A DNA stretch of 64,000 nucleotides, taken from NCBI RefSeq assembly GCF_030580855.1, contig NZ_JAUQOP010000005.1:152439-216438 (forward strand), given 5' to 3'. The notes under the pieces are model-generated. The model was not told the origin of the DNA, searched no databases, and saw only the letters and a program-made list of their open reading frames with translations. Positions 1 to 10,612 of this stretch are shown one piece after another (the first letter of the stretch is position 1; each line of letters begins with the position of its first letter). The DNA is from Pseudomonas citrullilanati (GTDB lineage Bacteria; Pseudomonadota; Gammaproteobacteria; Pseudomonadales; Pseudomonadaceae). A program made the translations under genes and the position numbers.

Positions 1-1439
1 TGGCCGGGCAGCGCGCCCTTGAACGCACCGAGGAAATGCGGGTCGGCTTCCCAGGACACGGTGATCGGATCGCCGATGATGCGCGCGGCGATATCCACCT
101 TGGGGTAGATCTTCTTCAACGCGTCGAGGGCCAGCTTCACCCGTTTCTCCACCGGGTGCGGGAGCATCTTCAAGGCGTCGCTCATCCAGGAGTAGGACAG
201 GCAGATCACCCCTGGCTTGTCATCGCCGTTGTCGAACAGGTAGGTGCCGCGGGTCAGGCGATCGGTCAGGGTCATGCTCATCAAGTCGCGGCCGGTCTCC
301 GGGTCCTTGTCCTTCCAGAACGGCCGGTCGACCATCACGAATGTCTTCGACGACTGCATGTAGCGGGTGCGGTCCAGGGCCATCCACATTTTCTGCGAGA
401 ACAGCGCTTCTTCGCATTCGATCTGGGTGGTCAGCAACCAGCTCTGGCAGGTGACCAGCACCGCGGCATAGTCGCGGGTGTCGCCCCAGACGTCCGTGAC
501 GCTGAAGCGGCCGTCGGCGGCCCGGGCGATGCGCTTCACGCCGCTGCGCGGCGCGCCCAGGTGCAACGAACTCAGGCTGGTGCCTTGGGGCCAGTGCGCG
601 CAGCGCTCCGGCACGTGCTTCCAGATGCCATAGGGCACCTGCTCGACGCCACCGACCACCAGGTGCTGGTGATCGTCGCAGTTGGTCATCACCACGCGGA
701 AGATTTCCAGCATCGAGTTGGGGAAGTCCGAATCCCAGCCACCCGTGCCGAAGCCGACCTGGCCGAACACTTCGCGGTGCAGGAAGGACAGTTTGGCGAA
801 GGCCTTGGACGTCGCCACGAAGTCGTAGAACGTGCGGTCATCCCACAGCGGGACGAGGGTGTTCCACAGTTCCTTGAGGCGCGGCACGTCGCGGTCGCGG
901 ATCGCCTGCTGGATCTCGCCGAAGCGCGCACGGTCCTCCAGGGCGTCGGCCCAGGCGTCGGCCACTTCCTGGAACAAGGCCGGCAGGTCGGCCATTTTTT
1001 CTGCGTAGTAGGTCTGGCCTTCCAGGTCGATGACCGTGCTGCCCGAGGCGGGGGTCAACGGGTTGGGAAACGGCTTGGTTTCCAGCCCCAGCTTGTCGAC
1101 GTAGTGGTAGAACGCCGTGGAAGACACCGGGAACCGCATGCCGCCCAACTCGGCGATCACGCCCTCGGCGCCATTGAAGGGCTGGGAGCGCAGCCGCCCA
1201 CCCATTTTCGAGGCCTCGTAGACCACCGGCTTGAGCCCCAGCTTCATCAACTCGTACGCCGCCACCAACCCGGCGATCCCGGCCCCGACAATCGCCACCT
1301 CGGCCCCCAGGTTCTCGGCGGGAATGCTCCCCAGCCCAGCCGGGTGCTCGATCCAGTCGTCAAAGGCGAAGGGAAAGTCCGGCCCGAAAATGGTGATGGG
1401 TTTCTTACCGTCTGCTGGGTGGCGATTGTGCTTGTTCAT
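1..1439 (-). CDS. davB: Lysine 2-monooxygenase (partial, 3' end outside window)
   Basis: Flavin monooxygenase that oxidatively decarboxylates L-lysine to 5-aminovaleramide, first step of the 5-aminovalerate route. About 479 N-terminal residues are present; the family is about 560 long and the rest lies before base 1. The dinucleotide-binding motif VGAGIAG is at about residues 51-57, followed by the GGR stretch typical of amine oxidases and an ELGGMRFP motif. The protein agrees closely with my memory of P. putida DavB from its first residues (MNKHNRHPADGKKP) onward, which also fixes the ATG start. The amidase gene davA would be expected just beyond the window. An Lrp-type regulator gene lies upstream on the same strand. 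A tryptophan 2-monooxygenase is the main alternative. Confidence 0.9.
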   Translation of the reverse strand, partial: MNKHNRHPADGKKPITIFGPDFPFAFDDWIEHPAGLGSIPAENLGAEVAIVGAGIAGLVAAYELMKLGLKPVVYEASKMGGRLRSQPFNGAEGVIAELGGMRFPVSSTAFYHYVDKLGLETKPFPNPLTPASGSTVIDLEGQTYYAEKMADLPALFQEVADAWADALEDRARFGEIQQAIRDRDVPRLKELWNTLVPLWDDRTFYDFVATSKAFAKLSFLHREVFGQVGFGTGGWDSDFPNSMLEIFRVVMTNCDDHQHLVVGGVEQVPYGIWKHVPERCAHWPQGTSLSSLHLGAPRSGVKRIARAADGRFSVTDVWGDTRDYAAVLVTCQSWLLTTQIECEEALFSQKMWMALDRTRYMQSSKTFVMVDRPFWKDKDPETGRDLMSMTLTDRLTRGTYLFDNGDDKPGVICLSYSWMSDALKMLPHPVEKRVKLALDALKKIYPKVDIAARIIGDPITVSWEADPHFLGAFKGALPG

Positions 1440-1480
1440 GGCGGACCTTGATGGGCGACTCGGCGCGTTGCTCGCGTCTG

Positions 1481-1509
1481 AGTATAGGAAAGATGCCAGC
1501 CATTCTAGG
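1481..1509 (-). promoter_or_regulatory. Candidate davB promoter
   Basis: On the minus strand a good -10 box TATACT (1486-1481) lies 42 bases before the davB start codon. The -35 position (CCTAGA, 1509-1504) matches the consensus poorly, which would fit an activator-dependent promoter. Inference from sequence only. Confidence 0.35.
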
Positions 1510-1530
1510 GAGCGTGGGACACGTTAATAA

Positions 1531-1543
1531 GACACAATTTGTC
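1531..1543. promoter_or_regulatory. Candidate Lrp/AsnC-type operator upstream of davB
   Basis: GACACAATTTGTC has inverted GACA/TGTC arms around an AT-rich centre, like binding sites of Lrp-family regulators. It is centred about 60 bases upstream of the predicted davB transcription start, a usual activator position, and the regulator gene is adjacent. Confidence 0.3.
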
Positions 1544-1610
1544 GTCGTTTTGAGCGTTTTCAAGTCACTTTGATGTGCGCTGAAAACGAATTGACGAAAC
1601 GGGGTCCGTG

Positions 1611-1697
1611 GTGGGAGCGAGCCCGCTCGCGATAGCGGCTTGCCAGTCATGAAGATGCGGCTGACCGACATCATCGCGAGCAGGCTCGCTCCCACAG
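1611..1697. repeat. REPIN (paired REP sequences)
   Basis: Two inverted REP units, GTGGGAGCGAGCCCGCTCGCGATAGCGG and its near complement ending in GCTCGCTCCCACA, flank a short unique spacer. Each arm is itself a small hairpin. It sits between the Lrp-type gene and davB. Related copies occur near 36341, 37081, 39658, 41933 and 46422. Confidence 0.9.
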
Positions 1698-1714
1698 GGT
1701 TAGTCGTGCAGGTG

Positions 1715-2176
1715 CTAGAGCGGCTGGCCCCGGTCGATTTTGCTGCTGAGGATGATCGAGGTGGTGGTTTTGTCCACGCCGTCCACGCTGCCGATCTGGT
1801 CCAGCAATTGATCCAGCTGTTCCGGCGAATCGGTGCGCAGCCAGGCCACATAATCGAACTCGCCGCTGACGGCACATAGCTGCTGCACCTGGGCCATGGC
1901 GCTCAGGCGCCGCAACACGTCCTTGCCGGAACGCGGCTGGACCTTGATGCCGACGTAGGCTTGCAAGCCGCCGTCGATCAGCCGCTGGCCCAGGCGCACG
2001 CCATACCCGGTGATGACCTTGGTCTTTTCCAGGCGGGCCAGCCGTGAGGTCACGGTGGTGCGGGCGATGCCCAGTTGCCGGGCGAGCATGGCGACGCTTT
2101 CCCGGGCGTTGATTTGCAGGGCCGCGATCAATTGGCGGTCGATTTCGTCGAGGACGGCAGGGCGAGTGTCAGCCAA
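1715..2176 (-). CDS. Lrp/AsnC family transcriptional regulator
   Basis: A 153-residue DNA-binding regulator of the feast/famine family. A winged helix-turn-helix occupies about residues 10-60 (DEIDRQLIAALQ, then ARQLGIARTTVTSRLARLE), followed by the RAM ligand-binding domain with the conserved AVSGEFDYVAWL segment. The start is TTG at 2176, with GGAG a few bases upstream; no ATG fits the family's N-terminus. It lies immediately upstream of davB on the same strand, as in P. putida, so it probably controls lysine degradation in response to lysine or a product. That role is inferred from position. Confidence 0.88.
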   Translation of the reverse strand: MADTRPAVLDEIDRQLIAALQINARESVAMLARQLGIARTTVTSRLARLEKTKVITGYGVRLGQRLIDGGLQAYVGIKVQPRSGKDVLRRLSAMAQVQQLCAVSGEFDYVAWLRTDSPEQLDQLLDQIGSVDGVDKTTTSIILSSKIDRGQPL

Positions 2177-2211
2177 GGAGGGCTCCGGCGTGGGCGTGGT
2201 GGGCGAACATG

Positions 2212-4692
2212 TTACAGGTTCTCTCGCTGGAAATAGCCGATGGCTGGCAAGGCCAGCGCGTGCCAGGCCGGCGCCAGGTGGGCTTGGGTGGCCCTGAGCC
2301 AGATCCCGCCGTGGTCAACCAATTGTTCAACGGGCAGTTGCAGCAACCGGGCCAGCGGCAGGGCCTGCAAGGCGCCTGGGTCGTCATCCTCCAACGCGGC
2401 CCAATCCCGTTCGAAGCAGCGAACCTGCACCTGCTCGTGGTCGAAACCCTCGAACAGTGGCCGGTTGCCCAGCCATTGCGGATGCACCCGCAGCGTGCGT
2501 GCCTCGACGTCCAATAGCAGCAACTGCCAGCCTCGGTAGCTGCCACACAGCGCCGTCACATCGGTCGCCAGGCGAGTCAGGGCGAGGTAGCGACCGTCCG
2601 GCGACCAGATCATCGAAGGGGCGAGTTCGTCCAGGGCACAGCCCGAAGCGGTCAGCAGATAGCCTCCGAGCCGCGGCGTGTCGGCGCGGACCCAACTGTC
2701 AGCGTATTCCGTTTCGCTGCCGAACAACCAGGCGGCATCCCGGCCCCCCGGTGCGGGCTGGATGAAGTCCCCGTCGGCGTTGGCCACCTGGGGACGATCC
2801 ACCAGGCGCCAGGGGGCGACGCGGTGTAATCGAGCGTCGGCCACCCGCACGTCCACGGTGGTGTAGTACAGCCGCGATCGTTCGTCGGGCTGAAAGAACG
2901 ACGGGGCGCTGCCGACCGGCGGGGCCGGGATGACGAAGCGTTGCAGCGCACTGCCGTCCAGGTCCCGGCCCAGGCGACCGGCGATCGTCGCCAGGCTCAG
3001 CAGCCCAGCGCGGAAATCGAGTACCCGGGCCACCCACAGGGGCGGTCCCTGCAACAGGCTGCGCGCCTTCACATCGACCACCACCGCGTGGGTTGCCACT
3101 GTCATTGCCTCCGCAAACGGCAACAGCGCCAGGTACCGCCCGCAGTCGGACACGCGATGGTCCAGAAGCCAGCGTCCCGGCAATTGCCAATCGCCGATCT
3201 GGCAGCGATAGGCGCCCAGGCCTTCATGATTGTCGGCAAGCCAGATCAGCCGGGCACAGAGGCCATCCAGCATCGGCTGCGTCTCTATGAACGAATCGCC
3301 GCGCTGGCCCTGGCTGTCCAGCGGCATGGCGATGCTCATCCGGGTCAGTTGAAACTCGGCCACCTGCACGCGACCTTGAGCGTCATGGCCTGCCTGGGTT
3401 TCGGTATCACTGTGGATGCTGTCGAGGCGATAGCCATGTCGCCCGAGGGACGGGCGAGGGTAATCCAGGTACGAGGCGATGCGCACATGGTGGGTGTCGA
3501 GGCCCAGTACGTCGTGCCAGTAAAAGGAGGGTTCGGCGTCATGCTTCACCCACGGCGAAGGGAGGGCGCGCCAGCCCTGGTCGACGCGCCACAACCAGTA
3601 CCGATCGCCCTCCGGGCTGCCGGTTTGCTCCTGGGCCTGGCACACCAAGGCGCGTTGATCGCTGCTCCAGACGAGGGTGGCGTCGGCGGCCATCAACAGC
3701 CCGGAAGGCTGCTCATCGACGCTGACGGCATAGCGTGGTGACCGCAACGGCTCCAAGGGCTGGGGCAGGTCGCGAAAAGCCGGGGGCAACGAAAGCGTGC
3801 CCGCCAGGCAATGGTGTCCATCGGCAGAGCGCCGCTCGAACGTAGCCGGTAGAGGGTCCGGATACCCGCCGGGCTCCAGCCAGAGATCGGCGACGGGCAC
3901 CAGGTCGACGACGCTGGCGGTCTGCAACAGCTCATCGAACCGGGCCTGGCGAACGCCGTTGTCCACCAGCGGGCTGTGGCGGCCACTCAAGCCGTCGAGG
4001 TCCAGCGTGTCCAGCTCCCAGAACTCGCTGTTGTGGCAACGATAGAGCCGGCGCAATTGCCGGTCGAGCAGCACCAGGCCCCAATCCTGCCGAGACGGTA
4101 CGGTCGCCGCAAAATAACGCCCGTCCGCCGAGAACACCGCCGAGGACCCGAGGCCTTGCAGCAATACGCCGTCGGGGAACAGGTAGTCGCAATAGGTGGG
4201 GCCACCCATCGCGATCTCACTGTGGTTGAACGTCCGGATCGGCTCGCCTTCCGGCGTCAACTGCGGCTCGCCCCCGCCCCAGGCACTCGGGCCCTTGACC
4301 GGATCCTTCACCAGCCCAAGACGCCGCTCCCAGGTGCTGACCCCTGCCAACCCGCTGATGATCGCGGCGATCGCCGCCAGGATGCCCCACCACTCGGGCA
4401 GCGCCCTGCCCAGGCTGAACCCCAGGCCAAACACCGCACCTATGGTCAATCGAGCCAGGCCCCGGGCGGTGGACAGAAAGCCCAGGCGCGCCGCCAGGCC
4501 CATCAGCAGGCCCAGCAGCAACACCGTCGGCAACGCCAGCAGCGGTGGCATCACCGTGACGAAAAAGGCCGGCACCACCAGGATGCCCAATTGCCAGAAC
4601 AGATCGAGAAACAGTCGAGGAAGGCTGGGGCTGGCGATGATGGGCGTCTCCAGGAGGGCTGGGAATGAAGGCTGGGGGCACGAGGCGACCAC
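2212..4692 (-). CDS. Unknown membrane protein with beta-propeller-like repeats
   Basis: I do not recognise a named family. The reading frame gives about 826 residues from a GTG at 4692. Three to four hydrophobic segments fill about the first 120 residues (for example LPTVLLLGLLMGLAARLGFL). The large soluble remainder contains repeats such as FSADGRYFAA and WSPDGRYLALTR, each followed by a strand ending LLLLD or LVLLD, as in WD40/PD40-like propellers. The start is uncertain: the frame stays open into the tRNA, the GTG has no well-spaced ribosome site, and the first downstream ATG (4551) would remove the first hydrophobic segment. It sits between the tRNA and the Lrp-type gene. Function unknown. 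Confidence 0.6.
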   Translation of the reverse strand: MVASCPQPSFPALLETPIIASPSLPRLFLDLFWQLGILVVPAFFVTVMPPLLALPTVLLLGLLMGLAARLGFLSTARGLARLTIGAVFGLGFSLGRALPEWWGILAAIAAIISGLAGVSTWERRLGLVKDPVKGPSAWGGGEPQLTPEGEPIRTFNHSEIAMGGPTYCDYLFPDGVLLQGLGSSAVFSADGRYFAATVPSRQDWGLVLLDRQLRRLYRCHNSEFWELDTLDLDGLSGRHSPLVDNGVRQARFDELLQTASVVDLVPVADLWLEPGGYPDPLPATFERRSADGHHCLAGTLSLPPAFRDLPQPLEPLRSPRYAVSVDEQPSGLLMAADATLVWSSDQRALVCQAQEQTGSPEGDRYWLWRVDQGWRALPSPWVKHDAEPSFYWHDVLGLDTHHVRIASYLDYPRPSLGRHGYRLDSIHSDTETQAGHDAQGRVQVAEFQLTRMSIAMPLDSQGQRGDSFIETQPMLDGLCARLIWLADNHEGLGAYRCQIGDWQLPGRWLLDHRVSDCGRYLALLPFAEAMTVATHAVVVDVKARSLLQGPPLWVARVLDFRAGLLSLATIAGRLGRDLDGSALQRFVIPAPPVGSAPSFFQPDERSRLYYTTVDVRVADARLHRVAPWRLVDRPQVANADGDFIQPAPGGRDAAWLFGSETEYADSWVRADTPRLGGYLLTASGCALDELAPSMIWSPDGRYLALTRLATDVTALCGSYRGWQLLLLDVEARTLRVHPQWLGNRPLFEGFDHEQVQVRCFERDWAALEDDDPGALQALPLARLLQLPVEQLVDHGGIWLRATQAHLAPAWHALALPAIGYFQRENL

Positions 4693-4706
4693 CCTCTCAG
4701 AAACGC

Positions 4707-4731
4707 GAAAGCCGCGCAATGCGCGGCTTTC
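4707..4731 (-). terminator. Hairpin terminator after the CAU tRNA
   Basis: Perfect inverted repeat GAAAGCCGCGC / GCGCGGCTTTC with a three-base loop, five bases after the tRNA CCA end on the minus strand. The bases after it (GCGTTTCT) are only moderately U-rich. Confidence 0.65.
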
Positions 4732-4735
4732 AAGT

Positions 4736-4812
4736 TGGTGGGCCCACACGGACTCGAACCGTGGACCAAAGGATTATGAGTCCTCTGCTCTAACCAACTG
4801 AGCTATAGGCCC
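4736..4812 (-). tRNA. tRNA with CAU anticodon, probably tRNA-Ile2
   Basis: The reverse complement folds as a complete 77-nucleotide cloverleaf: acceptor GGGCCTA paired to TGGGCCC, D arm GCTC-AGTTGGTTA-GAGC, anticodon loop CTCATAA, T arm with TTCGAGT, and an encoded CCA end. A CAU anticodon means elongator Met or the lysidine-modified Ile2 that reads AUA. The acceptor stem differs from the GGCTACG stem I recall for elongator tRNA-Met and resembles Ile2, so Ile2 is preferred. Confidence 0.92.
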
Positions 4813-4827
4813 TCAGTAGGCCGCGGA

Positions 4828-7800
4828 TTATAGCGACGGTTTCTCGGCTGTGCTATCCGAATAATCCGTTACGCTCACATGCAGAAACGTTGCGGCGAAT
4901 TCATCGGCGCACAGGGGCAGGCTGACAATGTAGCCCTGGATTTGCTCGCAACCTTCTTCGGCGAGGAATTGTTGCTGGGCCAGGGTCTCGACGCCTTCGG
5001 CGATGATGGTGAATTGCATGCTGCGGCCCAGGGCGATGATGGCGCGTACGATGGCGGCGTCATGGGGGTCGTCGGGCAGGCCGCGGACGAAGGACTGGTC
5101 GATCTTGAGGATGTCCAGCGGCAGGCGCTTGAGGTAGCTCAGGGAGGAATAGCCGGTGCCGAAGTCGTCGATGGCCAGTTGCACGCCGAGTTTCTTCAGT
5201 TGGTGCAGCACCATCAGAGCTTCTTCGGCCTGGCTCATGATGAAGTTTTCGGTAATTTCCAGTTGCAACAATCCCGGTTCGAGTCGGTTTTCCCGCAGCA
5301 ATTGTTCGATGCGTCCCAACAGGTTGGGTTGGCGCAGTTGGGCGCCGGCCAGGTTGACCGACAGCGGGCCGAGGCTTTCGTAGGTGCTGTTCCATTCACA
5401 CAATTGCCGGCAGGCGCGTTCCAGTACCCAGTCGCCGATCTGCAGGATCATGCCGTTTTCTTCGGCCAGGGGAATGAAGTGTTCCGGCGGCACGTCGCCA
5501 AATGTCGGGTGGTACCAGCGAATCAGCGCCTCGGCGCCCACCAGTCGGTTGTCGGCGAGGCTGATCTTCGGCTGGAACGACAAGGACAGTTCGTTGCGCT
5601 CGATGGCGCGGCGCAGCTCGTGCTCCAGGGCTACGCGCTCGCTGGCCTGAGCGGTGAGGTCGCGGGTGTAGCTTTCCACCCGGTTGCGACCCTTGGCCTT
5701 GGAGCGGTACATCGCCGCGTCGGCGTTCTTGACCAGCGTGGCGACGTCGCAACCGTCCTGTGGATAAAGGCTGGTGCCGATGCTGGCGCTGATGAAGAAC
5801 TCGTGTTCACCGGCCTGGAAGGGCGCGGCAAAGCAGTTCAGCAGTTTCTGGGCGATGTGCTCGGCATCGCTGGGTTGCTGCAAACCGGGCAACAGGATGA
5901 TGAACTCGTCGCCGCCCAGGCGCGCCACGGTGTCGATGTCGCGCAGTTGTTCGCGCAAGCGCACGGCGATGCCTTTGAGCAGCAGGTCGCCAACCGGGTG
6001 CCCGAGGCTGTCGTTGATGTGCTTGAAGCGGTCCAGGTCGAGGAACAGCACCGCGCCTTGGCCGCCCTGTTCCTGCTGGTTGGTCAGGGCGGTCAGCAGG
6101 CGGCTCTCGAACAGGGTGCGGTTCGGCAGGCCGGTCAGCGGGTCATGGTGGGCCTGGTAATCCAGCCGGGCCTGGGCATGCTTGAGGCTGGAGATGTCGG
6201 CGAATACAGCGACGAAATGGGTGATCTGGCGGTCCCGGTTGCGCACCGCGCTGATGGTCAGCCAACTGGGGTACAGTTCGCCGTTCTTGCGCCGATTGGA
6301 GATCTCCCCTTGCCAGTGCCCTTCCGCCGTCAACTGGTGCCACATCGCGGCGTAGAACGCGCTGTCGTGCAGGCCGGACGCGAGTAGGCGGGGCGTATGG
6401 CCCAGGGCTTCGGTTTCGCTGTAGCCGGTGATTTCGGTAAAGGCGCGGTTCACGGCGCTGATGTGCTGCTGCGTGTCGGTGATCAACACGCCTTCGGCGG
6501 TGCTTTCGAACACGGTGGCGGCCTGTTGCAGTTTCTCCTGCATCATGTGGCGTTCGGTGATGTCCCGGGCGATGGTCAGCATGCAATCTTCATTGCCGAT
6601 AGGCAGCGGCCGGCTGGAGACTTCGCAGAGGCGGATCTGCCCGTCGTTGCGCCGGATATGGCAACTGAAATCCCGCACGAAGCCGTCCCGTTGCAGCAGG
6701 TCGAGCATTTGCTTGCGTTCATTGAGATTGACCCAGATGCCGAGGTCCAGGGTCGAGCGGTCCACTGACAACGCGCTGTTGAAACCGGTGATGCGACTGA
6801 AGCCTTCGTTGACCTCGATCAGCAAACCATCGCTCTGCCGGGACAGCAGCAGGCCATCGGGTGAAGCGTGGAATGCCTTGGCGAACTTCTCCTCGGACGT
6901 CTGCAGTTGTTGCTGGGTTTCCTTCAGCTGGCTGATGTCACGCACCACCACGACCAGCGCCGGCGTGGTATCGAGGTCGAACGGCTCGGCGGAAATCAGC
7001 CCGGTGAACGCCTGGCCGTTACTGCGCCGGAACGGCATTTCCAGGTTGCGGATGCTGCCGGCCTGCAAGCGCTGCAACAGGCTCGGCCCCACGCCCTGGA
7101 TGCCCCAGATGTCGAGGTCGGTCGCGGTCCGGCCCACCACCTCGGCGGCGCTCAGGCCGATCTGCTCCTCGAAGGCGGTGTTGACCTCCAGCAGGCAGCC
7201 GTCCAGCAGGCGGGCGATGACCAGGATGTCGGGGCACTGGCGGAACACCGAGGCGAACTTCTGCTCGGACAGGCGCAAGGCTTCCTCGGTGCGCTTGGCC
7301 TCGCTGATGTCGATCATCAGCCCGCGCATCACCGGCTCATGGCCATGTTCGATCAGGCTGACGATGTCGCGCACCCAGAGGCAGCGGCCATCGGCGGTGA
7401 GCACGCGGTAATCGATGCAATGGTCGCGGCCGGCGAGCACTTCCTCGTTGCAATAGGTCTCGGCCCGGGTCAGGTCGGCCGGATGAATGATGTTTCGCCA
7501 GAACCCCGGGATCAGCCAGTGGGCGAGGGGATAACCGAGCAATTCCTCGGCGTGGGGTGACACGTAGCTGTAGGTGAAGTCACTGACCCGCGCCTCCCAG
7601 GCAATGGCCGACAGGCTCTCCACCAGGCCGCGGTAGTGGTATTCGCTGCTGCGCAGTTCCTGTTCCAGCTCGACCCGCCGGGCGATCTCCGAACTGAGGC
7701 GACGGTTGATGCGAATCACCACCGCCAGGATGCCGACCAGCAGCAGCACGGCCGGCAGGCCGTAGACCACCATGTCGGACCAGAACTGCCGGTAATCATG

Positions 7801-8571
7801 CACATTGCCGATCCATTTGCCCTGGATCTCGCTGATCTGGGCCGGGCTCATGTCCGCCAGGACCTTATCCAGGATGCCCACCAGGATCTTGCTGTCCCGG
7901 GGAACGGCCATCGCCAGCTGGTAGCGATAGGGCGTTTCCCCGCTGACATAAAGGCCTTCGAGCTTGAGTTGGCGCAGGCTCCAGACGCTGGAGGCGAGGT
8001 CGCCCACCACCGCGTCCACCTCATCGGTGGCCAGGGCTTGCAGAGCCGAACTGACGTTGGGCAGCGCCACCAGGTTCAAGTCGGGATGATGGTTGCGCAG
8101 CAGCTCGTGGGGGGCGTAGTTCTCCACCACGGCGACTTTCAGCCCGTACAGGTCTTCCAGGTCATGGGGCTGGGCACCGCCACGATGGGCCAGAATGACG
8201 ATGGGGAAATCGAGGTAGGGACGGGTGAACGCCAGGTAATTCTGGCGCTCGGGAGTGGACATGATGCCCGGCAGCAGGTCGATCTTACCCTGCACGACTT
8301 GCTCCAGTACCGCCGTCCAGCTAGCCGGCTCGACGGGGACGACCTTGAGCGCCAACCGTTCACGAATGATGTCGACATAGTCGGCGGCCAGGCCCTGATA
8401 GCGGCCCTGGTCGTCGCGAAACTCAAACGGTGGCCAGGAGGCATCGATCCCCAGGCGCAGGTCGGGATGGTCCTTGAGCCAGCGTTGCTCCTCGTCGGTG
8501 AGCGTGAACGCGCCAGCCGTTGCGGTCCATGTCATCAATGACAACAAAAGCGCGGCCGTCAGTCTGGGCAT
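4828..8571 (-). CDS. rmcA: RmcA-like cyclic-di-GMP phosphodiesterase with PAS, GGDEF and EAL domains
   Basis: Inner-membrane signalling protein of 1247 residues that tunes cyclic-di-GMP; in P. aeruginosa the homologue links redox state (phenazines) to biofilm architecture. Order: signal peptide (1-20), periplasmic bacterial type-3 solute-binding domain (about 25-260), transmembrane helix (268-288), about four PAS domains with PAC motifs (about 300-805), GGDEF (about 815-975) and EAL (about 985-1235). The GGDEF motif is intact ([11 protein letters not shown]). The EAL domain keeps [24 protein letters not shown] and EGVET, so it should be catalytic. I chose the ATG at 8571 because it begins the signal peptide and has a GAGAC ribosome site. 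It is downstream of rpoD, as in P. aeruginosa. Confidence 0.9.
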   Translation of the reverse strand: MPRLTAALLLSLMTWTATAGAFTLTDEEQRWLKDHPDLRLGIDASWPPFEFRDDQGRYQGLAADYVDIIRERLALKVVPVEPASWTAVLEQVVQGKIDLLPGIMSTPERQNYLAFTRPYLDFPIVILAHRGGAQPHDLEDLYGLKVAVVENYAPHELLRNHHPDLNLVALPNVSSALQALATDEVDAVVGDLASSVWSLRQLKLEGLYVSGETPYRYQLAMAVPRDSKILVGILDKVLADMSPAQISEIQGKWIGNVHDYRQFWSDMVVYGLPAVLLLVGILAVVIRINRRLSSEIARRVELEQELRSSEYHYRGLVESLSAIAWEARVSDFTYSYVSPHAEELLGYPLAHWLIPGFWRNIIHPADLTRAETYCNEEVLAGRDHCIDYRVLTADGRCLWVRDIVSLIEHGHEPVMRGLMIDISEAKRTEEALRLSEQKFASVFRQCPDILVIARLLDGCLLEVNTAFEEQIGLSAAEVVGRTATDLDIWGIQGVGPSLLQRLQAGSIRNLEMPFRRSNGQAFTGLISAEPFDLDTTPALVVVVRDISQLKETQQQLQTSEEKFAKAFHASPDGLLLSRQSDGLLIEVNEGFSRITGFNSALSVDRSTLDLGIWVNLNERKQMLDLLQRDGFVRDFSCHIRRNDGQIRLCEVSSRPLPIGNEDCMLTIARDITERHMMQEKLQQAATVFESTAEGVLITDTQQHISAVNRAFTEITGYSETEALGHTPRLLASGLHDSAFYAAMWHQLTAEGHWQGEISNRRKNGELYPSWLTISAVRNRDRQITHFVAVFADISSLKHAQARLDYQAHHDPLTGLPNRTLFESRLLTALTNQQEQGGQGAVLFLDLDRFKHINDSLGHPVGDLLLKGIAVRLREQLRDIDTVARLGGDEFIILLPGLQQPSDAEHIAQKLLNCFAAPFQAGEHEFFISASIGTSLYPQDGCDVATLVKNADAAMYRSKAKGRNRVESYTRDLTAQASERVALEHELRRAIERNELSLSFQPKISLADNRLVGAEALIRWYHPTFGDVPPEHFIPLAEENGMILQIGDWVLERACRQLCEWNSTYESLGPLSVNLAGAQLRQPNLLGRIEQLLRENRLEPGLLQLEITENFIMSQAEEALMVLHQLKKLGVQLAIDDFGTGYSSLSYLKRLPLDILKIDQSFVRGLPDDPHDAAIVRAIIALGRSMQFTIIAEGVETLAQQQFLAEEGCEQIQGYIVSLPLCADEFAATFLHVSVTDYSDSTAEKPSL

Positions 8572-8665
8572 CACGGTCTCGTCAATGGTTCGGGGAGGAT
8601 GTTTCGAGTGTAGACGGCCAACAGGACGGGGAGGGCGTAACGCAGGGTTTTTATCGACACATGGC

Positions 8666-8692
8666 AAAACCCCCGGCAGGGCCGGGGGTTTT
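8666..8692 (-). terminator. Terminator downstream of rpoD
   Basis: Strong hairpin AAAACCCCCGGC / GCCGGGGGTTTT with a three-base loop, just after the rpoD stop codon. The A and T flanks make it work in either direction. Confidence 0.9.
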
Positions 8693-8697
8693 GGGGG

Positions 8698-10545
<1,848 letters not shown>

Positions 10546-10612
10546 AACACCCTATCCACTGAAGGTCTTGGCGGGCAAAAAACAAGCCGAGGATTATACC
10601 TGAGCTGTGACC

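Noticed and set aside
36..1451. A 471-codon plus-strand frame opposite davB
   Set aside because: davB on the minus strand matches a known enzyme throughout. The plus-strand frame is a codon-bias shadow.
1405..1875. Minus-strand frame with peptide similar to frames near 36500, 37100, 39700 and 41900 (GASLLAM...SRASSLP)
   Set aside because: The recurring peptide is simply the translation of the REP repeat, not a protein family.
4500..4749. N-terminal extension of the propeller protein to an ATG at 4749
   Set aside because: It would start inside the tRNA and read through its terminator hairpin.
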